From assembly GCF_010015445.1 (NCBI RefSeq), contig NC_053119.1:3194788-3258787 (forward strand): a stretch of 64,000 nt of DNA, read 5' to 3'. Below the pieces are notes generated by a model. It searched no databases. It saw nothing but the letters and a program-made list of their open reading frames with translations, and was not told where the DNA came from. This DNA is from Perca fluviatilis (lineage: Eukaryota > Chordata > Actinopteri > Perciformes > Percidae). The first letter of the stretch is position 1, and each line of letters begins with the position of its first letter. Shown here piece after piece: positions 1-11,048 of this stretch. The position numbers and the translations under genes were made by a program.

Positions 1-983
1 AGTAAGTAAGTAAACTTTATTTATATAGCACCTTTCACAGACAAACAGGGTCACAAAGTGCTTTACAGAAGGAACAAATAAAATACAATACAAAGCCATA
101 TTGCTAACTAAATGCTTGTCTAAAAAGGTGTGTCTTTAGGTGTTTCCTAAAAGTTTCAACAGAGTCCAAGGCTCTCAGGGCTAAAGGGAGAGAGTTCCAG
201 AGCCTTGGAGCCACCACAGAAAATGCACGATCACCTCTGGTTTCAAAACGTGTTCTGGGAACAGTTAAAAGGTCTTGACTTGAAGACCTCAGAGAGCGAC
301 CAGAAGTATGTGCGTGCAATAGATCCTGGATGTAAGAGGGAGCTTGGCCGTGTAAGGCTCTATAGGTAATGGTTAAAATTTAAAAATGCACTCTAAAACC
401 AATTGGTAGCCAGTGAAGAGCCTTAAGCACAGGAGTAATGTGCGATCTCCTGTTGGTATTAGACAAAAGTCTCGCTGCTGCATTCTGCACAACTTGCAAT
501 TTGTCCATGGATGATTTGTTTAAACAAGTGTACAGAACATTACAATAATCCAATCGAGAGGAAATAAAAGCATGAACAAGCATCTCCATCTCTTTCTTAG
601 AAACCACAGATCTAATCTTAGCAATGTTCCTGAGATGGAAAAAACAGGAACGAACCACAGATTTCACATGGCTGTTAAAACACATGGATTTATCAAAAGT
701 GACACCCAGATTTCGCACATTACAGTCAGAGAGTGATAGAGCCCCAATGGCCTGTCTAATCTTAGGGGTGATGTTGTCAGGAGCAAAAATCATCACCTCA
801 GTTTTGTCTGAATTTAGTTGTAGAAAATTGTCTGCCATCCATTTGTTAATGGAGGCTAAACAATTGTGCAACAATGAAAGTTTGTCGAGCCTATCAGGGC
901 AAAAAGATAAATATAATTGGATGTCATCAGCATAACAATGGAAAGATATATCTTCAAAACTAATAACGTATTTACCTAGTGTT
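1..983 (-). mobile_element. 5'-truncated L2/CR1-like LINE, 3' tail at base 1
   Basis: The strand reads from about 983 down to a 3' end at base 1 with a short (TTAC)n-type tail. The last ~70 bases (a run like gaaaggtgctatataaata before the tail) recur in plus orientation at 4980-5052, so both are 3' ends of one LINE family. The body encodes the reverse transcriptase described separately. The element starts inside the RT domain, the usual result of incomplete reverse transcription. A target duplication cannot be checked because the 3' flank lies outside the window. Confidence 0.85.
104..982 (-). pseudogene. LINE reverse transcriptase, C-terminal part (dead)
   Basis: This is the C-terminal part of a non-LTR retrotransposon ORF2, which would copy LINE RNA into DNA at the target site. 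The catalytic YADD box is read at 934-923, in the context FHCYADDIQLYL. It is followed by NSDKTEVMIFAP, NLGVTFD, FISSRLDYCNVLY and LQVVQNAAARLL, all standard for CR1/L2/Jockey-type RTs. The far C-terminus has the typical GDRAFSVVAPRLWNSLPL segment. The frame is continuous except for one in-frame TAA near 380, between HF and ILTITYRALHGQ, where family members normally have a lysine. The N-terminal endonuclease and early RT motifs are missing. The copy therefore cannot move itself. The RT assignment is firm; the clade is a best guess. Confidence 0.88.
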
Positions 984-1293
984 TATTTATTACTTGGACG
1001 GGGATGCTGTTCGGCTTTTCACAAAACGACTCTGTTGGTCTGGCAATGCGAGACTATGTCTTTCTGACTGGTGGTATTCAGAGCTAAATGGTTCCTACGA
1101 TTCAACACGGTCTACAGCTAAACACCAGTCCACTTGATGGTTGTAATTAAAGTCGTTTTAGCTCATGACACGTCGTATTCAGCAGAACTTTCACAGATGG
1201 TAATGACTTCATATTATTACTATTTCTTGCAATTATTTTGCTGTTAAGTTGCTGGTCTTTTTGTCTCTTAATCTAATAATGTATCTTTATATT
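984..1293. other. No gene seen; repeat-derived scrap
   Basis: No coding feature is supported. A short block at about 1040-1056 (tctggcaatgcgagact) is the reverse complement of the terminus of the repeat family at 18146-18604. Confidence 0.5.
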
Positions 1294-1301
1294 CTTACCA
1301 G

Positions 1302-2633
1302 CAGGGCCGGCGATTGCTATAGGCGAACTAGGTGATTGCTATAGGCGAATTAGGTGATTGCTATAGGGTGATTGCCTAGGGCGTCAAATGTGTTGGGTGC
1401 GCTGTGTCGCCCTTAGGTCTACTTCTCATTAATAATTAGAATGACAAGCGAAATAAAACATGTTTATTAAACATGATCATCCTATGGTGCCCTCTCAGCC
1501 ACACATTTGCTTGTCAACCTGATTATTAGATTGAATTGATGGTTATTGCTGCTGCAGCCTGCCTTCCGTGGTCTGTGCAGCTTCAGGCAGATGTGTCCGG
1601 TTTGTGCTCAGTGTATTTGTGCAGTAGTTTCGGGTTTCCACCTCCAATGTAGAGCAACGTACGGTCACTTCCTTAAACTTTGTGTCATTCAGAGACCAGC
1701 GTCTCAAACGGGGCTCTTTGTCTGTCAGAAGGTCTGATATCTACCGTCTCAGCAGAGCAATCAAGTAATGCACAGCAGACTATGGTGCAGGTGGATTATT
1801 TTCTGAAATATTGTGGCTTTATTCTTGTAATAGCCTATTATCACTTTATTTTTCTCAAAATATCCCGACTCCTCCAAATCTCAGAGAGCACAGATGAGAT
1901 ATATTTTAAATGTGCACAAAGTCTTGAACATGAGAAATCTTGCTCAAACACATCTGAAATATTACAGTCCAGGGGTTTATTAATTCATTAAAATGAATTA
2001 ATGTGTCATTGAGTTGAATAATTGTCATATGCACATTTAAGGAGGTTACTTCCCCAACAAAACACACAAAAGAGGAGGGAAGAGTAAATGATGCTAGGCT
2101 ACATGTGTGCTTACTCAAATATGATTAGAAAAGCCGATCTACAGGAGAATAAATAGTTGAAAGCAATACATAATGCCTGAGAGCATTACTGCAATATATT
2201 CCATTATGTTTTTATATTTGGATTGTAATCTATCTTTCCCGTTATATAGATATTTCCAGCATAAATTGATTCAGAAAAAAAATTTAATAAATAAAAAGTA
2301 GAAATAGGTGCATAGAAATTCACCTGAATGCAGGAAATGAAGTGTTTAATGCTCAAAATTTTCAGGGGGTGGATCCCCAGATCCCCCACATCATAAGTCA
2401 CCATGCACACAAATCTGGAAAAAAAACACTGGCCTTTTGGGTTGCCAAACCAGTTATGATTAGACCAAATGTTGGTGCCATCTAACTTCCATGCAAGCTA
2501 GAAACTAAAATGAACATACATTGCTACTCTATCGCTGACACAGCACTGTGGACATCTGGCAATGCGAGACTAGGGGGGGGGGGCACAAAACTCAATCTTG
2601 CCTAGGGCAACCAAAGGGCTAGAGCCGGCCCTG
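1302..2633. mobile_element. hAT-type DNA transposon, non-autonomous or decayed
   Basis: The 10-bp terminal inverted repeats are CAGGGCCGGC at the left and GCCGGCCCTG at the right. The element is flanked by perfect 8-bp target duplications CTTACCAG at 1294-1301 and 2634-2641. An 8-bp duplication with CAGGG termini is the hAT signature. The 1332-bp interior shows no recognisable transposase frame, so it is probably non-autonomous or heavily decayed. The right subterminal region carries a G run (2574-2583) and the tctggcaatgcgagact motif. Confidence 0.9.
1312..1378 (+). repeat. 22-bp tandem repeat inside the hAT left end
   Basis: The unit gattgctataggcgaactag plus gt appears about three times with small changes and a shortened last copy. 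It lies directly inside the left TIR and looks like a local expansion of subterminal sequence. The right end has only one related block (tgcctagggc). Confidence 0.75.
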
Positions 2634-2641
2634 CTTACCAG

Positions 2642-3321
2642 GTAAAAATGTGTGGTTGTGGCATCCAAAACAATCAAAGTACAGACAAATGAAAAAGTAC
2701 AAAAGTATAAATGAAGACATATGGAATAAAATATGTTGGGGGGAGAGAGAGAGCGAGAGAGAGCGAGAGAGAGAGAGGGGCACTGAGGCTTTTGAGCGAA
2801 TGGGATCCTCTTGTGTTTGGAGCCGTTCTGCTGCACTGCGGTCGACAAAGAGTGGCAGCTCGGCATTTATCACAGTCCTTCAGGAGGCAACTTTTCGGTC
2901 CGGATGGCTGAAAACAACCCAGCGTGTGCAGAAGGGAAATCATCTCGCTGAGCTGCTCTGGTGATACAATGGCACCCAGAGAGGGATTTACTCTGGTTTC
3001 TGTTCACGCAAGGCTCCTGCACAATTTACATTCAGGCCTAACTCCACTCCGGCTGCTCGGGTGGTGTTACTGACGGAGTTGCTATGACAGTTAAAGATCC
3101 TTAAAGGGTAACCGCTTTGTTGTTGCTCTTAACCCTATTATACTATGCATTGATGTCTAAGTGACTCATGTGAACAAAAATCTTTGAAATTGGTCTGGTA
3201 TTGAGAGGGATCGCTGTAACCGGCAGCCAAGAACCGGGCTGTAATGTATCCCTACTGGACAGATGTTCAGCGTTAGGGTTGGGTATCGTTTGGAGTTTGC
3301 CTAAACCGATACTTTAAAAAA
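2642..3321. other. Unassigned spacer with a GA microsatellite
   Basis: A (GA)n-rich tract lies at 2743-2776. Around 3150-3180 the run gtgtctaagtgact plus a gaacaa block resembles 7228-7250, so a dispersed repeat fragment is likely. The open frames crossing the GA tract are low-complexity artefacts. No gene is supported. Confidence 0.5.
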
Positions 3322-3386
3322 AGATAGATAGATAGATAGATAGATACATACATAGATAGATACATAGATAGATACATAGATAGATA
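3322..3386 (+). repeat. (GATA)n / (GATACATA)n microsatellite
   Basis: An imperfect tetranucleotide array of GATA units with interspersed CATA. It explains the Tyr/Ile/Ser-rich open frame on the minus strand. Confidence 0.95.
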
Positions 3387-3703
3387 AACCCAGAAAGGGT
3401 GACTTTGCGCCGGTCGTGGAGCTGTGCGGGCTGCCGATATCTCTGTGCCTGAGTAGCCGTGCTTCCGGACTAAGACGATGCATGCAATGAGACAAAACTG
3501 ACTATATGGCTATATAAATATAGAAGAGACGGTGAATAACCCCATTTCAACAAATGGTGGCGTATTCCTTTAAACGACAACAACAACCACTGGATGGGAA
3601 AAGGGTATTTTACAATAACTTTGAATGCAGCACGAGGCTGGTGAGGAGAGTTTCAAGTGAACACAACGTCTGTGTTGTTTTTTAGACAATGGCAGCTACA
3701 GAC

Positions 3704-4183
3704 TGTTAGGCTTGGCTTTTCAGATTCAGGAGCAGACATGGAGGAAAGGTTGGAAACAGGTGTGGAGGTTTATTGAACACAAAGGTAATGATACTTTGAA
3801 ATCCTCTGGGGCTGAGAGCCGGCAGACAGGCGAGAGACAGGTCCAACAAACAATTCCAGGGCTGAAGCAGGAATCTGGAGAAGGAGCAAAAAAAACAAAC
3901 AAACACACAAAGTCAACCTAAGCTTAAAACAGGAGATACTAAAGGCAAACTGTCAAAACCCACTTAGGCTGGCCGTAGTGAACGTTACCACTCAGATGAA
4001 CTGACCATCTGACAGAGACTTGTTGGAAAGCCGGGGTTTAAGACAGGAGCGGTGATTGCTGGATCTGCTTCAGGTGAGTAGGAAGCCACACCCACTCAGC
4101 ACAGGACAGACAGATGACGAAAACAAAAACAAGGGAGTGGGGAAAACAGACAGTCTGGGGAGGCAGCAAGCCAAACCATGACA
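3704..4183 (-). mobile_element. Solo LTR, Gypsy-like, minus orientation
   Basis: The segment begins TGTTAGGC and ends CATGACA, so it has TG...CA ends. It is flanked by identical 5-bp duplications CAGAC at 3699-3703 and 4184-4188. Read on the minus strand it starts TGTCATGG, carries an AATAAA signal near 3770 and ends CTAACA, which sets the orientation. The length (480 bp) fits a solo LTR left by recombination between the two LTRs of a retrotransposon. No internal gag or pol is present. Gypsy is inferred from the 5-bp duplication and general appearance. Confidence 0.8.
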
Positions 4184-4261
4184 CAGACTGTTGTTAGTCC
4201 TCTACAGTGAAATACAGACAAACTTCTACACCGTTTAGCTGTAAGCGTTCTAACCATGTTT

Positions 4262-4680
4262 ACTCCAGCTGCTAGTTAGTTTTCGACATTTTTTACGCCT
4301 TTTCCGACGGTTTATGCACTTTTTTCAATGCTTTAGGCATTTAGTTTTAATGTTTTTTACGCCTTACTCAATGTTTTGCCACTTTTATGGAAGTTTTTGG
4401 CGCTTTTTACGATGTTTTTGGCACTTTCTGATGTTTTTGTCACTTTTTCAGGCAATTTTGATGCTTTTTTCGGCCTTTTTCCAACTTTATTTGGCACTTT
4501 TTTCAATGTATTTATCGCTGGCTGAGGAACTTTTTTAAGGCTTTATGAGGCCCAAAATGTCATGCAATAATACAGTCAAAATATTTTACTTTTTCTCTTA
4601 AATAAAAGCATGTCAATAAACTCTACATGTCTGGCCCTTGATGTGATTCTCATTTTCCAGTCTGGCCCTGGTTTATGTAA
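4262..4680 (-). mobile_element. Fragment of a hAT family with TTTTT-rich interior
   Basis: The right part (ctacatgtctggcccttga, then ttttccagtctggccctgg) is the reverse complement of the left ends at 35942 and 58998 (gggccacactggaaaa, gggccagacatgtagagtt). The left part is a degenerate array of blocks like tttttggcactttttcaatg. Terminal repeats are incomplete and no target duplication was found. Confidence 0.6.
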
Positions 4681-4859
4681 ACACTGGAGCAGATGACCAT
4701 ATAAAGAAATTCAGCGCGATTGACGTCGGTTGGAGCCGTGAGTAAAAAATATTAATAATTTGAAGCTTTGGTTTAATATGACATTGTAACATATATTAGA
4801 CAGAAAATAAGGGAAAGCATAATAGGTCTCCTTTAAGCACTGTTCAGCAGATTGTGTGA

Positions 4860-5052
4860 GAACGTGTTAAACCATCACAATTACAATTTTATTCTTTTAA
4901 TACTCATTGGAATTGCATTTGTTGTTGCTTGTTTATTTTCTGTTTTGGATCCTATTGTATTTTAATCAAATGTCCTTTGTGTGAAGCACTTTGTGACTCT
5001 GTCTATGAAAGGTGCTATATCAAATAAATTACTTACTTACTTACTTACTTAC
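4860..5052 (+). mobile_element. 3' end of the L2-like LINE, plus orientation
   Basis: The stretch gaagcactttgtgactctgt followed by gaaaggtgctatatcaaata and a (TTAC)n tail at about 5030-5052 matches the 3' end of the LINE at 1-983 in the opposite orientation. Only the 3' untranslated part remains. Confidence 0.85.
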
Positions 5053-5249
5053 AATAAAGCCAAGCAAATGCTATATTAAAATAAACCTCTAAAAAGATTT
5101 TCAGAGAAATGTATTCCAAAAAAAAGAAAAAACCCCGCTTCGGACGCCCGGTTTTTAAATTTTTTTTTTTTTTGGAGAAAAAATTTGCTAAGAAAGTTTT
5201 ACTTTTTGATGAGAAGACATTTTGTCCTGAGGACGATGCTAGAAAAAGT
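5053..5249. other. AT-rich spacer, no gene
   Basis: A poly-T run lies at about 5160-5174, next to a run ccccgcttcggacgcccgg. Nothing codes here. Confidence 0.5.
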
Positions 5250-5745
5250 TAAATATCCTCAGGGCAGCAAGAGCGAGTGGATACTTCGGCCCGACGACGG
5301 TGTGAAGGGAATTCTGGGAATAAACTCACGCCCAAGGGCCAGAAAAGATCTGACTCCAATTACTGGAACACCTTGATTCTCGCGCGTCTGTTGATGAGAC
5401 TTCTGATACCAGAACTGAAAGCCCAATCTGAGATGATAGATTCAAGTTAAGCGAAGTTTAATAAGTCCAGCAGTTAAGTCTTACAACACAATTGTGGGTT
5501 CACTAAGTTGACACTAAGTTTCCCTAGCTTCAGACACGAATGTACGGAGCTCAAGGTCAGTATGAAATTTTAATACTGAGATTAACACATCTAGATTATA
5601 GAAATGTTTCTACAGGTGCTAAAGCGAAAGGTGTGAATGTTCACTGCTGTTTATCGTCTTATGCACCGTTAAAAACAAGTTTCTACATTGAAATGCTTCC
5701 TTTGCCTTACACTCTTAATGGCGTTTAAAGGGAAACACAATTGAA
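5250..5745 (+). repeat. Dispersed repeat copy A (interrupted)
   Basis: Two blocks match copy B. cctcagggcagcaagagcga with the following cggcccgacg block (5258-5305) matches 6168-6212. 5615-5745 (tttctacattgaaatgc, gtttaaagggaaac) matches 6217-6335. In copy B these two blocks are adjacent; here about 310 bp separate them. Confidence 0.65.
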
Positions 5746-5859
5746 GGTGCGCAATTGCCCGTTAATGTTACATTGCAGCTTGTTTCTTGCTTAATACAGG
5801 ACCAATTTCAAACATTGTTCCCATCAGACACAAAAACATGGGGATAAATAGGGTCCAGG

Positions 5860-6340
5860 TTGCATAAAACAACTAAAGTTACCTTTAGATGGTACGTGTC
5901 CACTGCCACACTTCCCTTCATTGTCTACGTGAGCTGCCATGCAATGCATCCTGGTAGCGTTGCAGCGACTTTCGAGGAGCGGGGTGTCGAGTTTCCCGTT
6001 CCTCATTTGCATAAAGTTGAACCCGGGCAACTTTATGCAAATCAGGGGTGTCCAGTTTGACTACCGCCTCTGGAAAACTCTTATAGTGAACGTTGCCAAT
6101 CTGAAATGAAGACAGATTCAGCAGCTGCAGCTTATTTCTCACATAAAATGTAATTTTTTCAGGACAATGCCTCAGGGCAGCAAGAGCAAGTGGACACTTT
6201 GGCCCGACGGCGGTGTTTAAGCGAAGGCAATGAATGTTCACCGTTTATTGTCTTGTGCTCAATTAAAAACATGTTTCTACAATGAAATGCGTCCTTTGCC
6301 TCCCCCACTGAATGCCGTTTAAAGGGAAACGCGAGGCATG
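5860..6340. repeat. Dispersed repeat copy B
   Basis: This copy contains the blocks shared with 5250-5745. The run ctgaaatgaagacagatt near 6100 is shared with about 53289. The frames over it on both strands are not conserved as proteins. It also holds the 15-bp hairpin at 6005-6042. Confidence 0.6.
6005..6042. repeat. Perfect 15-bp inverted repeat with two octamer motifs
   Basis: The arms are ATTTGCATAAAGTTG and CAACTTTATGCAAAT around an 8-base loop (aacccggg). Each arm holds ATTTGCAT or its complement, the octamer bound by POU/Oct factors. It could be a hairpin, a paired binding site or an element end. Confidence 0.8.
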
Positions 6341-7190
6341 AAGAAAAAAGTACGAGAAAATTAGTAAAGAACACAGTGTACAATATGGATTAGGTTTGTT
6401 GTTGTTGAGGCTTATGGCCTGAGGATACTGGCCCAGAGGTCCTGAATTTCACACTTCTGTACCTCCTGCCAGAGGGCACGAGTGTGAAAATCCTGCGGTA
6501 AAGTCTTTGCTGATTCCGCCTCATCTTCTGCAGATTTACGAGGCGGGACATCGACCACCACAGAGACCACAGAAGAGCTTTGGCTGTAGCTGTTGAAAAA
6601 TAAAGAGAGCTCCTGCTACTTTACAGCTACATGAAGCATAAAAGCCACAAACACAAACTGTACCAAGGCACCAGAATCCAACATTTACCTCATTATCTCT
6701 TCAATTCAGCTCACACGGACAATGATCGGGCTGCAGCAGCTTGGAGGATGATTGTTCCCGCTGCTGAAGGCCGATCATGTGAAGCTGTTCCGCTCTTTTG
6801 TGTTGCCTGTGATGTCTTTATAAAACCAACGCTGAACCAAAGCTCCAATAGCCCATCAACAAAAGCTCAGATTTGTTTTGAACAATATGACTTGAAAGGA
6901 GCCTGTGCATTCCCCGTCTGCTGTTCTTTTGTAGCCTGTTTCAATCAGGTGATACAACACAGCGAAAAGCAGCGTCAGACTCCGAGTTAGCCGAGGACAG
7001 GATGACTCAGAACAGGATACAGTACACAATACCTCATTTGAAACAAAGTCAGCTGGAGGCTAGGCTTTGGGTTTGGAATGGGGTTCAGCTATCTGTCCTT
7101 CTGTTGTGCCAACTTTCTACGGAACACTCAACAAGACATTTTTAGGCGACCAAAATGTTCCAATTTACTTTGACAAAGTGAAAACACACA
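6341..7190. other. No supported gene
   Basis: Frames here (for example 6631-6990 plus) show no domain or coding bias that I can recognise. The stretch around 6440-6490 (ctgtacctcctgccagaggg) resembles a widespread fish repeat. Confidence 0.4.
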
Positions 7191-7194
7191 GCTT

Positions 7195-7560
7195 AAAGGG
7201 TCCCTGGACCCTACGTTCCTATGTTTTTGTGTCTAAGTGACTGATGGGAACAACCTTATTATATAAACTTGGGATCGAGACCAGAAACTGATTATGAACA
7301 TGTTTACTGAGGCGATAAATCAAGAGAGAAGTCGGCTCATTTTCTCATAGACTTCTATAGAAACAGACTTCTTTTTGGAGCCAGTGGAGTACTGCTGGAA
7401 ATTAGATAGAATGCAGCTTTAAGGAGCTTCAGCGTTGGCTTCACTTCTCAGACCTGAAAATTGCCGCTTGCACATAAAAAAAAAAAGTCCCTAAAATACC
7501 CAGAATGCAGCACGGTATGACTTCATCCTCCAGTGCCGATAGAGAAAGTTTTGACCTGAT
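7195..7560. repeat. Probable dispersed repeat
   Basis: The run gtgtctaagtgactgatggg at 7229 is shared with 3150. The text that follows (actgctggaaattagataga) reads like old repeat sequence. Boundaries are not resolved. Confidence 0.4.
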
Positions 7561-8002
7561 TGCACAGCAGTCTGTTGGTTGATTGGCGTGATTCCTGAAT
7601 GATTGGTTGATTGCTCCGTGCTGCTCATTAGTTTAATAATGAAGTTAAAATGTAATAATTAAATGTCTTGTGTGTGATAACTAAAAAGAAGCAGCAAGAG
7701 AGACTCAAAAGTTTCGGCTCCGTAGTTTCCGTCTCCCCCCATGAGGAATTCGAAGTAATGACAACATAACTGTTGGCGCGTCCACATGATACAAGCCTTC
7801 TGTGATCACGCACCAGCCCCCCCCCCCTCCTCCACGCAGTTGCTAGTAGCCAAGGAGGACACGGAGGATTAAAAAAACATGATGGACTCTTCAGAAGAGG
7901 TCATCTTCACTCGTGTTTCTGTGCACGAAGGTCGCCGGACACCACAATCTTCTGAACGTAGCCATACTGAGAAATACAGAGAGAGTTGTGTGGAGCTGAT
8001 AG

Positions 8003-8871
8003 TTTCAGCTAGGGTCCTTTTCACCATGACCTCGAGCCAAACACTTTCACCTTTTCAGCTTTTTTCACCTGGGTCGAATATTGGCCAAGTTAGCCTTATC
8101 AGCTGAATAGCTTAGCGCAGGGGCTAATGGATCCAGGTTTGTATCTGGTAAGTTACCCCACTAATAATGCCCGAAATGATACCAAACTTCTACACTAGTA
8201 CAAATAGGTTATGTACTCATAAAATGATGGATTGGAAAGTTTGTAAGTACACCAGAAGTTTGTCTAAATAACACTTGCCTGCTGGCTTCTGCTCTCTGCT
8301 GTTGTTGTTGTTGCTGCTGTAAGACGAGTGCTTAGGGACCGTCTACAAATTACAACACCGAAAAGAGATACAACAAAAATATTTATTAATTTAACTTTTT
8401 TTTAAAGTAAGTGCTGTAGTATAACTAGCAGGAGATAAGTTTGGAGACATTACCCTATTTAATCATTAAATTAATAAATATTTTTGTTGTGTCTCTTTTC
8501 GGTGTTGTAATTTGTAGACGGTCCCTAAGCACTCGTATTACTGTCGGTAGCAGTAGCAGCAGAAGCCAACAGGCAAGTGTTATTAACATAAACTTCTGGT
8601 GTACTTACAAACTTTCCAATCCATCGTTTTATGAGTACATAACCTATTTGTACTAGTGTAGAAGTTTGGTATCATTTCGGGCATTATTAGTGGGGTCATT
8701 TACGAGATACAAACCTGGATCCATTAGCCCCTGCGCTAAGCTATTCGGCTGATAACGCTAACTCTCCCAATGTTCCACCCAGGTGAAAAAAAGCTTCTGG
8801 GGGGTGTTGTTTGGCTCGAGGTCATGGTGCAAAGGACCCTAGGGTGAAATTACTCCAAACCATCACTTTAA
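8003..8871. mobile_element. Foldback (long palindromic) element, TTAA type
   Basis: Two arms of about 400 bp are inverted copies of each other around a short centre (about 8400-8455). Examples are gctaatggatccaggtttgt at the left against acaaacctggatccattagc at the right, and aaattacaacaccgaaaaga against cttttcggtgttgtaattt. The right end finishes gtgaaattactccaaacc...TTTAA at a TTAA. The left end has lost about 25 terminal bases relative to the right. A right-arm fragment recurs at 37495-37695 and also ends in TTTAA. No transposase is present. A TTAA-targeting superfamily (piggyBac or Kolobok) is inferred. Confidence 0.85.
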
Positions 8872-8919
8872 CTTTGTCGCAACTCATTTGGCAACGGCTT
8901 GAATGTAACAGACGTTCAT

Positions 8920-9024
8920 TTGGAGCTGGGCAATATATCGATATTATATTGATATCGTGATATGAGACTAGATATTTGGTCAACAATATCGTGATATTTG
9001 ATTTTCTCCATATCGCCCAGCCCT
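8920..9024. mobile_element. Short hAT MITE (105 bp)
   Basis: The left end carries gctgggcaatat and the right end atcgcccagccct, an imperfect TIR pair. It sits between perfect 8-bp duplications ACGTTCAT at 8912-8919 and 9025-9032. The copy at 38388 has one uninterrupted acgttcattaatatc, which confirms the insertion. The interior is dominated by atatcgtgatat palindromes. Confidence 0.9.
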
Positions 9025-9094
9025 ACGTTCATTAATATCAAAAATGTACGCACTAAGATTAAACTGTTATGTGACTGAACTTCGTTGCCTGATA

Positions 9095-9460
9095 AGATAT
9101 CATAGGAATTGTTGTGCATATGTTTTCGTACGATAATCGTACAAACCCGTTCATGAGAATGTGTTGACTGTTTAAAGCAAAATGCAAAGAAGTGCAATAC
9201 AAACAGAGTTTTGTCGTTTCGGTATGAAGACATGTTGACTGAAGAGTTACGTCATTTCATAAGATATAATCAAACCTGTTCATGAGAATGTGTTGATTAT
9301 TAAAAGCAGAGTGCAATAAAAAACAAATTTAGCAAATAAATGATGACGTACATGGAAAGTGTGCAGTGTGTCCCACATATTTGCCTCCAATCTCCAAAAT
9401 GCTACTACTATATTCTTAATATTCTGTTGTTTAGGCATGAAGACATGTTGACTGGAGAGA
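9095..9460. repeat. Internally duplicated dispersed repeat
   Basis: gttcatgagaatgtgttga occurs at 9150 and 9279, and atgaagacatgttgact occurs at 9221 and 9437. The block ttgttgtgcatatgttttcg at 9109 is the inverted relative of 53730-53790. This is a repeat family, not coding. Confidence 0.6.
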
Positions 9461-9469
9461 AGACAGGAG

Positions 9470-10235
9470 ACAGTATGCTGGTGTGAAGGACTTGTTGAAG
9501 CGTCTCTGTGCCAACAGGGACAGGTGTTGCGAATTAGCTATGGCTATAAACACTGTGATACAGGCATCGGATTGTTATTTATGTAATAATCTATGTTTTT
9601 TTGTATCTGTCCCTATTTAAATAAACTGCAAAAAAAAAACAGGAAGAGAAAACCCTGAAGCAGCGAATTGCGAGGTACGCCAACATCAAACTGTCAGGAG
9701 CGCAGCGGAGTCTGCATTGGAGACGACAAGAGGAAAGACGGGAGACGGGAGAGCAGGGACACAGCAAAGAGACGAGCTCGCTGCTGGAGACATTTTTTGC
9801 AGAAATAAAAATGTCTCAGCCACTCCGAGGAAGCATCACCTCAAACTCGGCTCGGTAGCGTAGCGTGGCATGTAAATGCATCAACACGTGTCCTGCAGAA
9901 TACTGAATGAACTGAAGGAAGAAACCTTTCACACAGTATAAAGCCTATAGTATAATATAAAGTAAACCTTGCTCTAGCAGGTGAGCTACCCAAGCGCCTC
10001 AATTGTTTATGCCGATTTAAACCCCCCTGGATGTTGGAAGTTATCAATTAAATTAGTTAATTTACATTTTAAGCATTAAGGTCTTTCCAGACCGTAAGCG
10101 ACACTTTGCCTGCGTAGTCGCTTGAATCCGCCGGCTCTCGCGGGCCGGTGGCCAATCTGATTGGTGGAGCGCTAGCCCTTGACTAGCGAATCAGTGCACG
10201 AGAAAACCGGACCTGACTACGCCAGAATCTTCTTA
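9470..10235. other. No supported gene
   Basis: A block with an A run (9627-9638) suggests an old retroposed tail. 9655-9830 is purine-rich. No coding or RNA feature could be supported. Confidence 0.4.
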
Positions 10236-10591
10236 TTACTCGCCAGACATGGGGGACTCGAGTCACATGACTTGACTCGAGTTAGACTCGAGTCGCAAAT
10301 TTTAGGACTTGAGACTTGCTTGATTAACATTCATAAAAGACTCGACTTGACTTTGACTTGATATTCATGACTTGAGACTTGACTTAGACTTGAGTCAAAT
10401 GACTTGAAATGACTTGATTTTCTGTTTAATAAATATATTTTTCCCCCTCTGATATCGAGGAGGAGTTAACTTTACGATTTTAGTGCTGTTGCATGCGCAG
10501 GAACCGTTGATATGATGACGCGGCGCGCGGCGGCAGACCGTCAGTAAACAACACTGGCTATGGCTAGTAGCCTAACGTCATGGATCCCTCT

Positions 10592-10910
10592 CATGGGCGC
10601 CGATACCGTGGGTGCTCGAGCTCCGGAGCACCCACGGAAAATACTGACCGCCCACGAGTGCCAGACTGCCAGTTCATTTTTACGTTAATCTAAAATTAAA
10701 CGCAGTTGTGGAGCGTCTGTCATAGTGTGATTGGTTATGTCGGTGGCATTTCCCATGAAGATCGCGGTTACGTGCCAGTTAAACTTTTCATCTCCGATCC
10801 TATCTGTATTTGTGAGAAGTGGCGCTGTCCTGAGTTGAAAGATAGCTTATAGGCTAGGCCTACTGTGCGCGTGTGAGCACCCACGGAGGAAAACATAAAT
10901 CGGCGCCTAA
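10592..10910. mobile_element. Nested element with GGCGCCGAT inverted ends
   Basis: The left end CATGGGCGCCGAT and right end ATCGGCGCCTAA are inverted. Next to each terminus lies a copy of gtgggtgctc / gagcacccac. CCCTCT stands on both sides (10586-10591 and 10911-10916), a possible 6-bp target duplication. It lies inside the larger hAT element and is therefore younger. Superfamily unassigned. Confidence 0.65.
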
Positions 10911-10991
10911 CCCTCTGCACAGAAAATAATAAAGTTTGGCTATAAGGATTTACACATATGACCAGGCAAAGAAAAAAAAGAAACGGCAGTT

Positions 10992-11048
10992 TGCAAGGTC
11001 TGCAGTACTTATTTCCGACGTCGAATTTCATCAGACACTTCAAATCGG
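10992..11048 (+). pseudogene. BED-type zinc-finger remnant of hAT transposase
   Basis: CKVCSTYF is read from 10992 in one frame and TSNFIRHFKS from 11018 in another frame. Together they give the Cys-x2-Cys ... TSNF-x2-H pattern of the BED finger at the N-terminus of many hAT transposases, which binds the element ends. One frameshift separates the halves and a stop follows soon after. No DDE/RNase H core was found. The context inside a TSD-flanked hAT element supports the reading. Confidence 0.65.

Larger units (their letters stand above)
7725..9065 (+). repeat. Host dispersed repeat holding two later insertions
   Basis: The repeat reads ccccatgaggaattc..., then gcgcgtccacatgatacaag, aatacagagagagttgtgtg, and ends in gacgttcattaatatc and acgcactaag. 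A second copy at 37940-38430 lacks both insertions found here. Comparing the two shows the foldback element (8003-8871) and a 105-bp MITE (8920-9024) as additions. The 61-75 aa frames over it are not genes. Confidence 0.85.
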
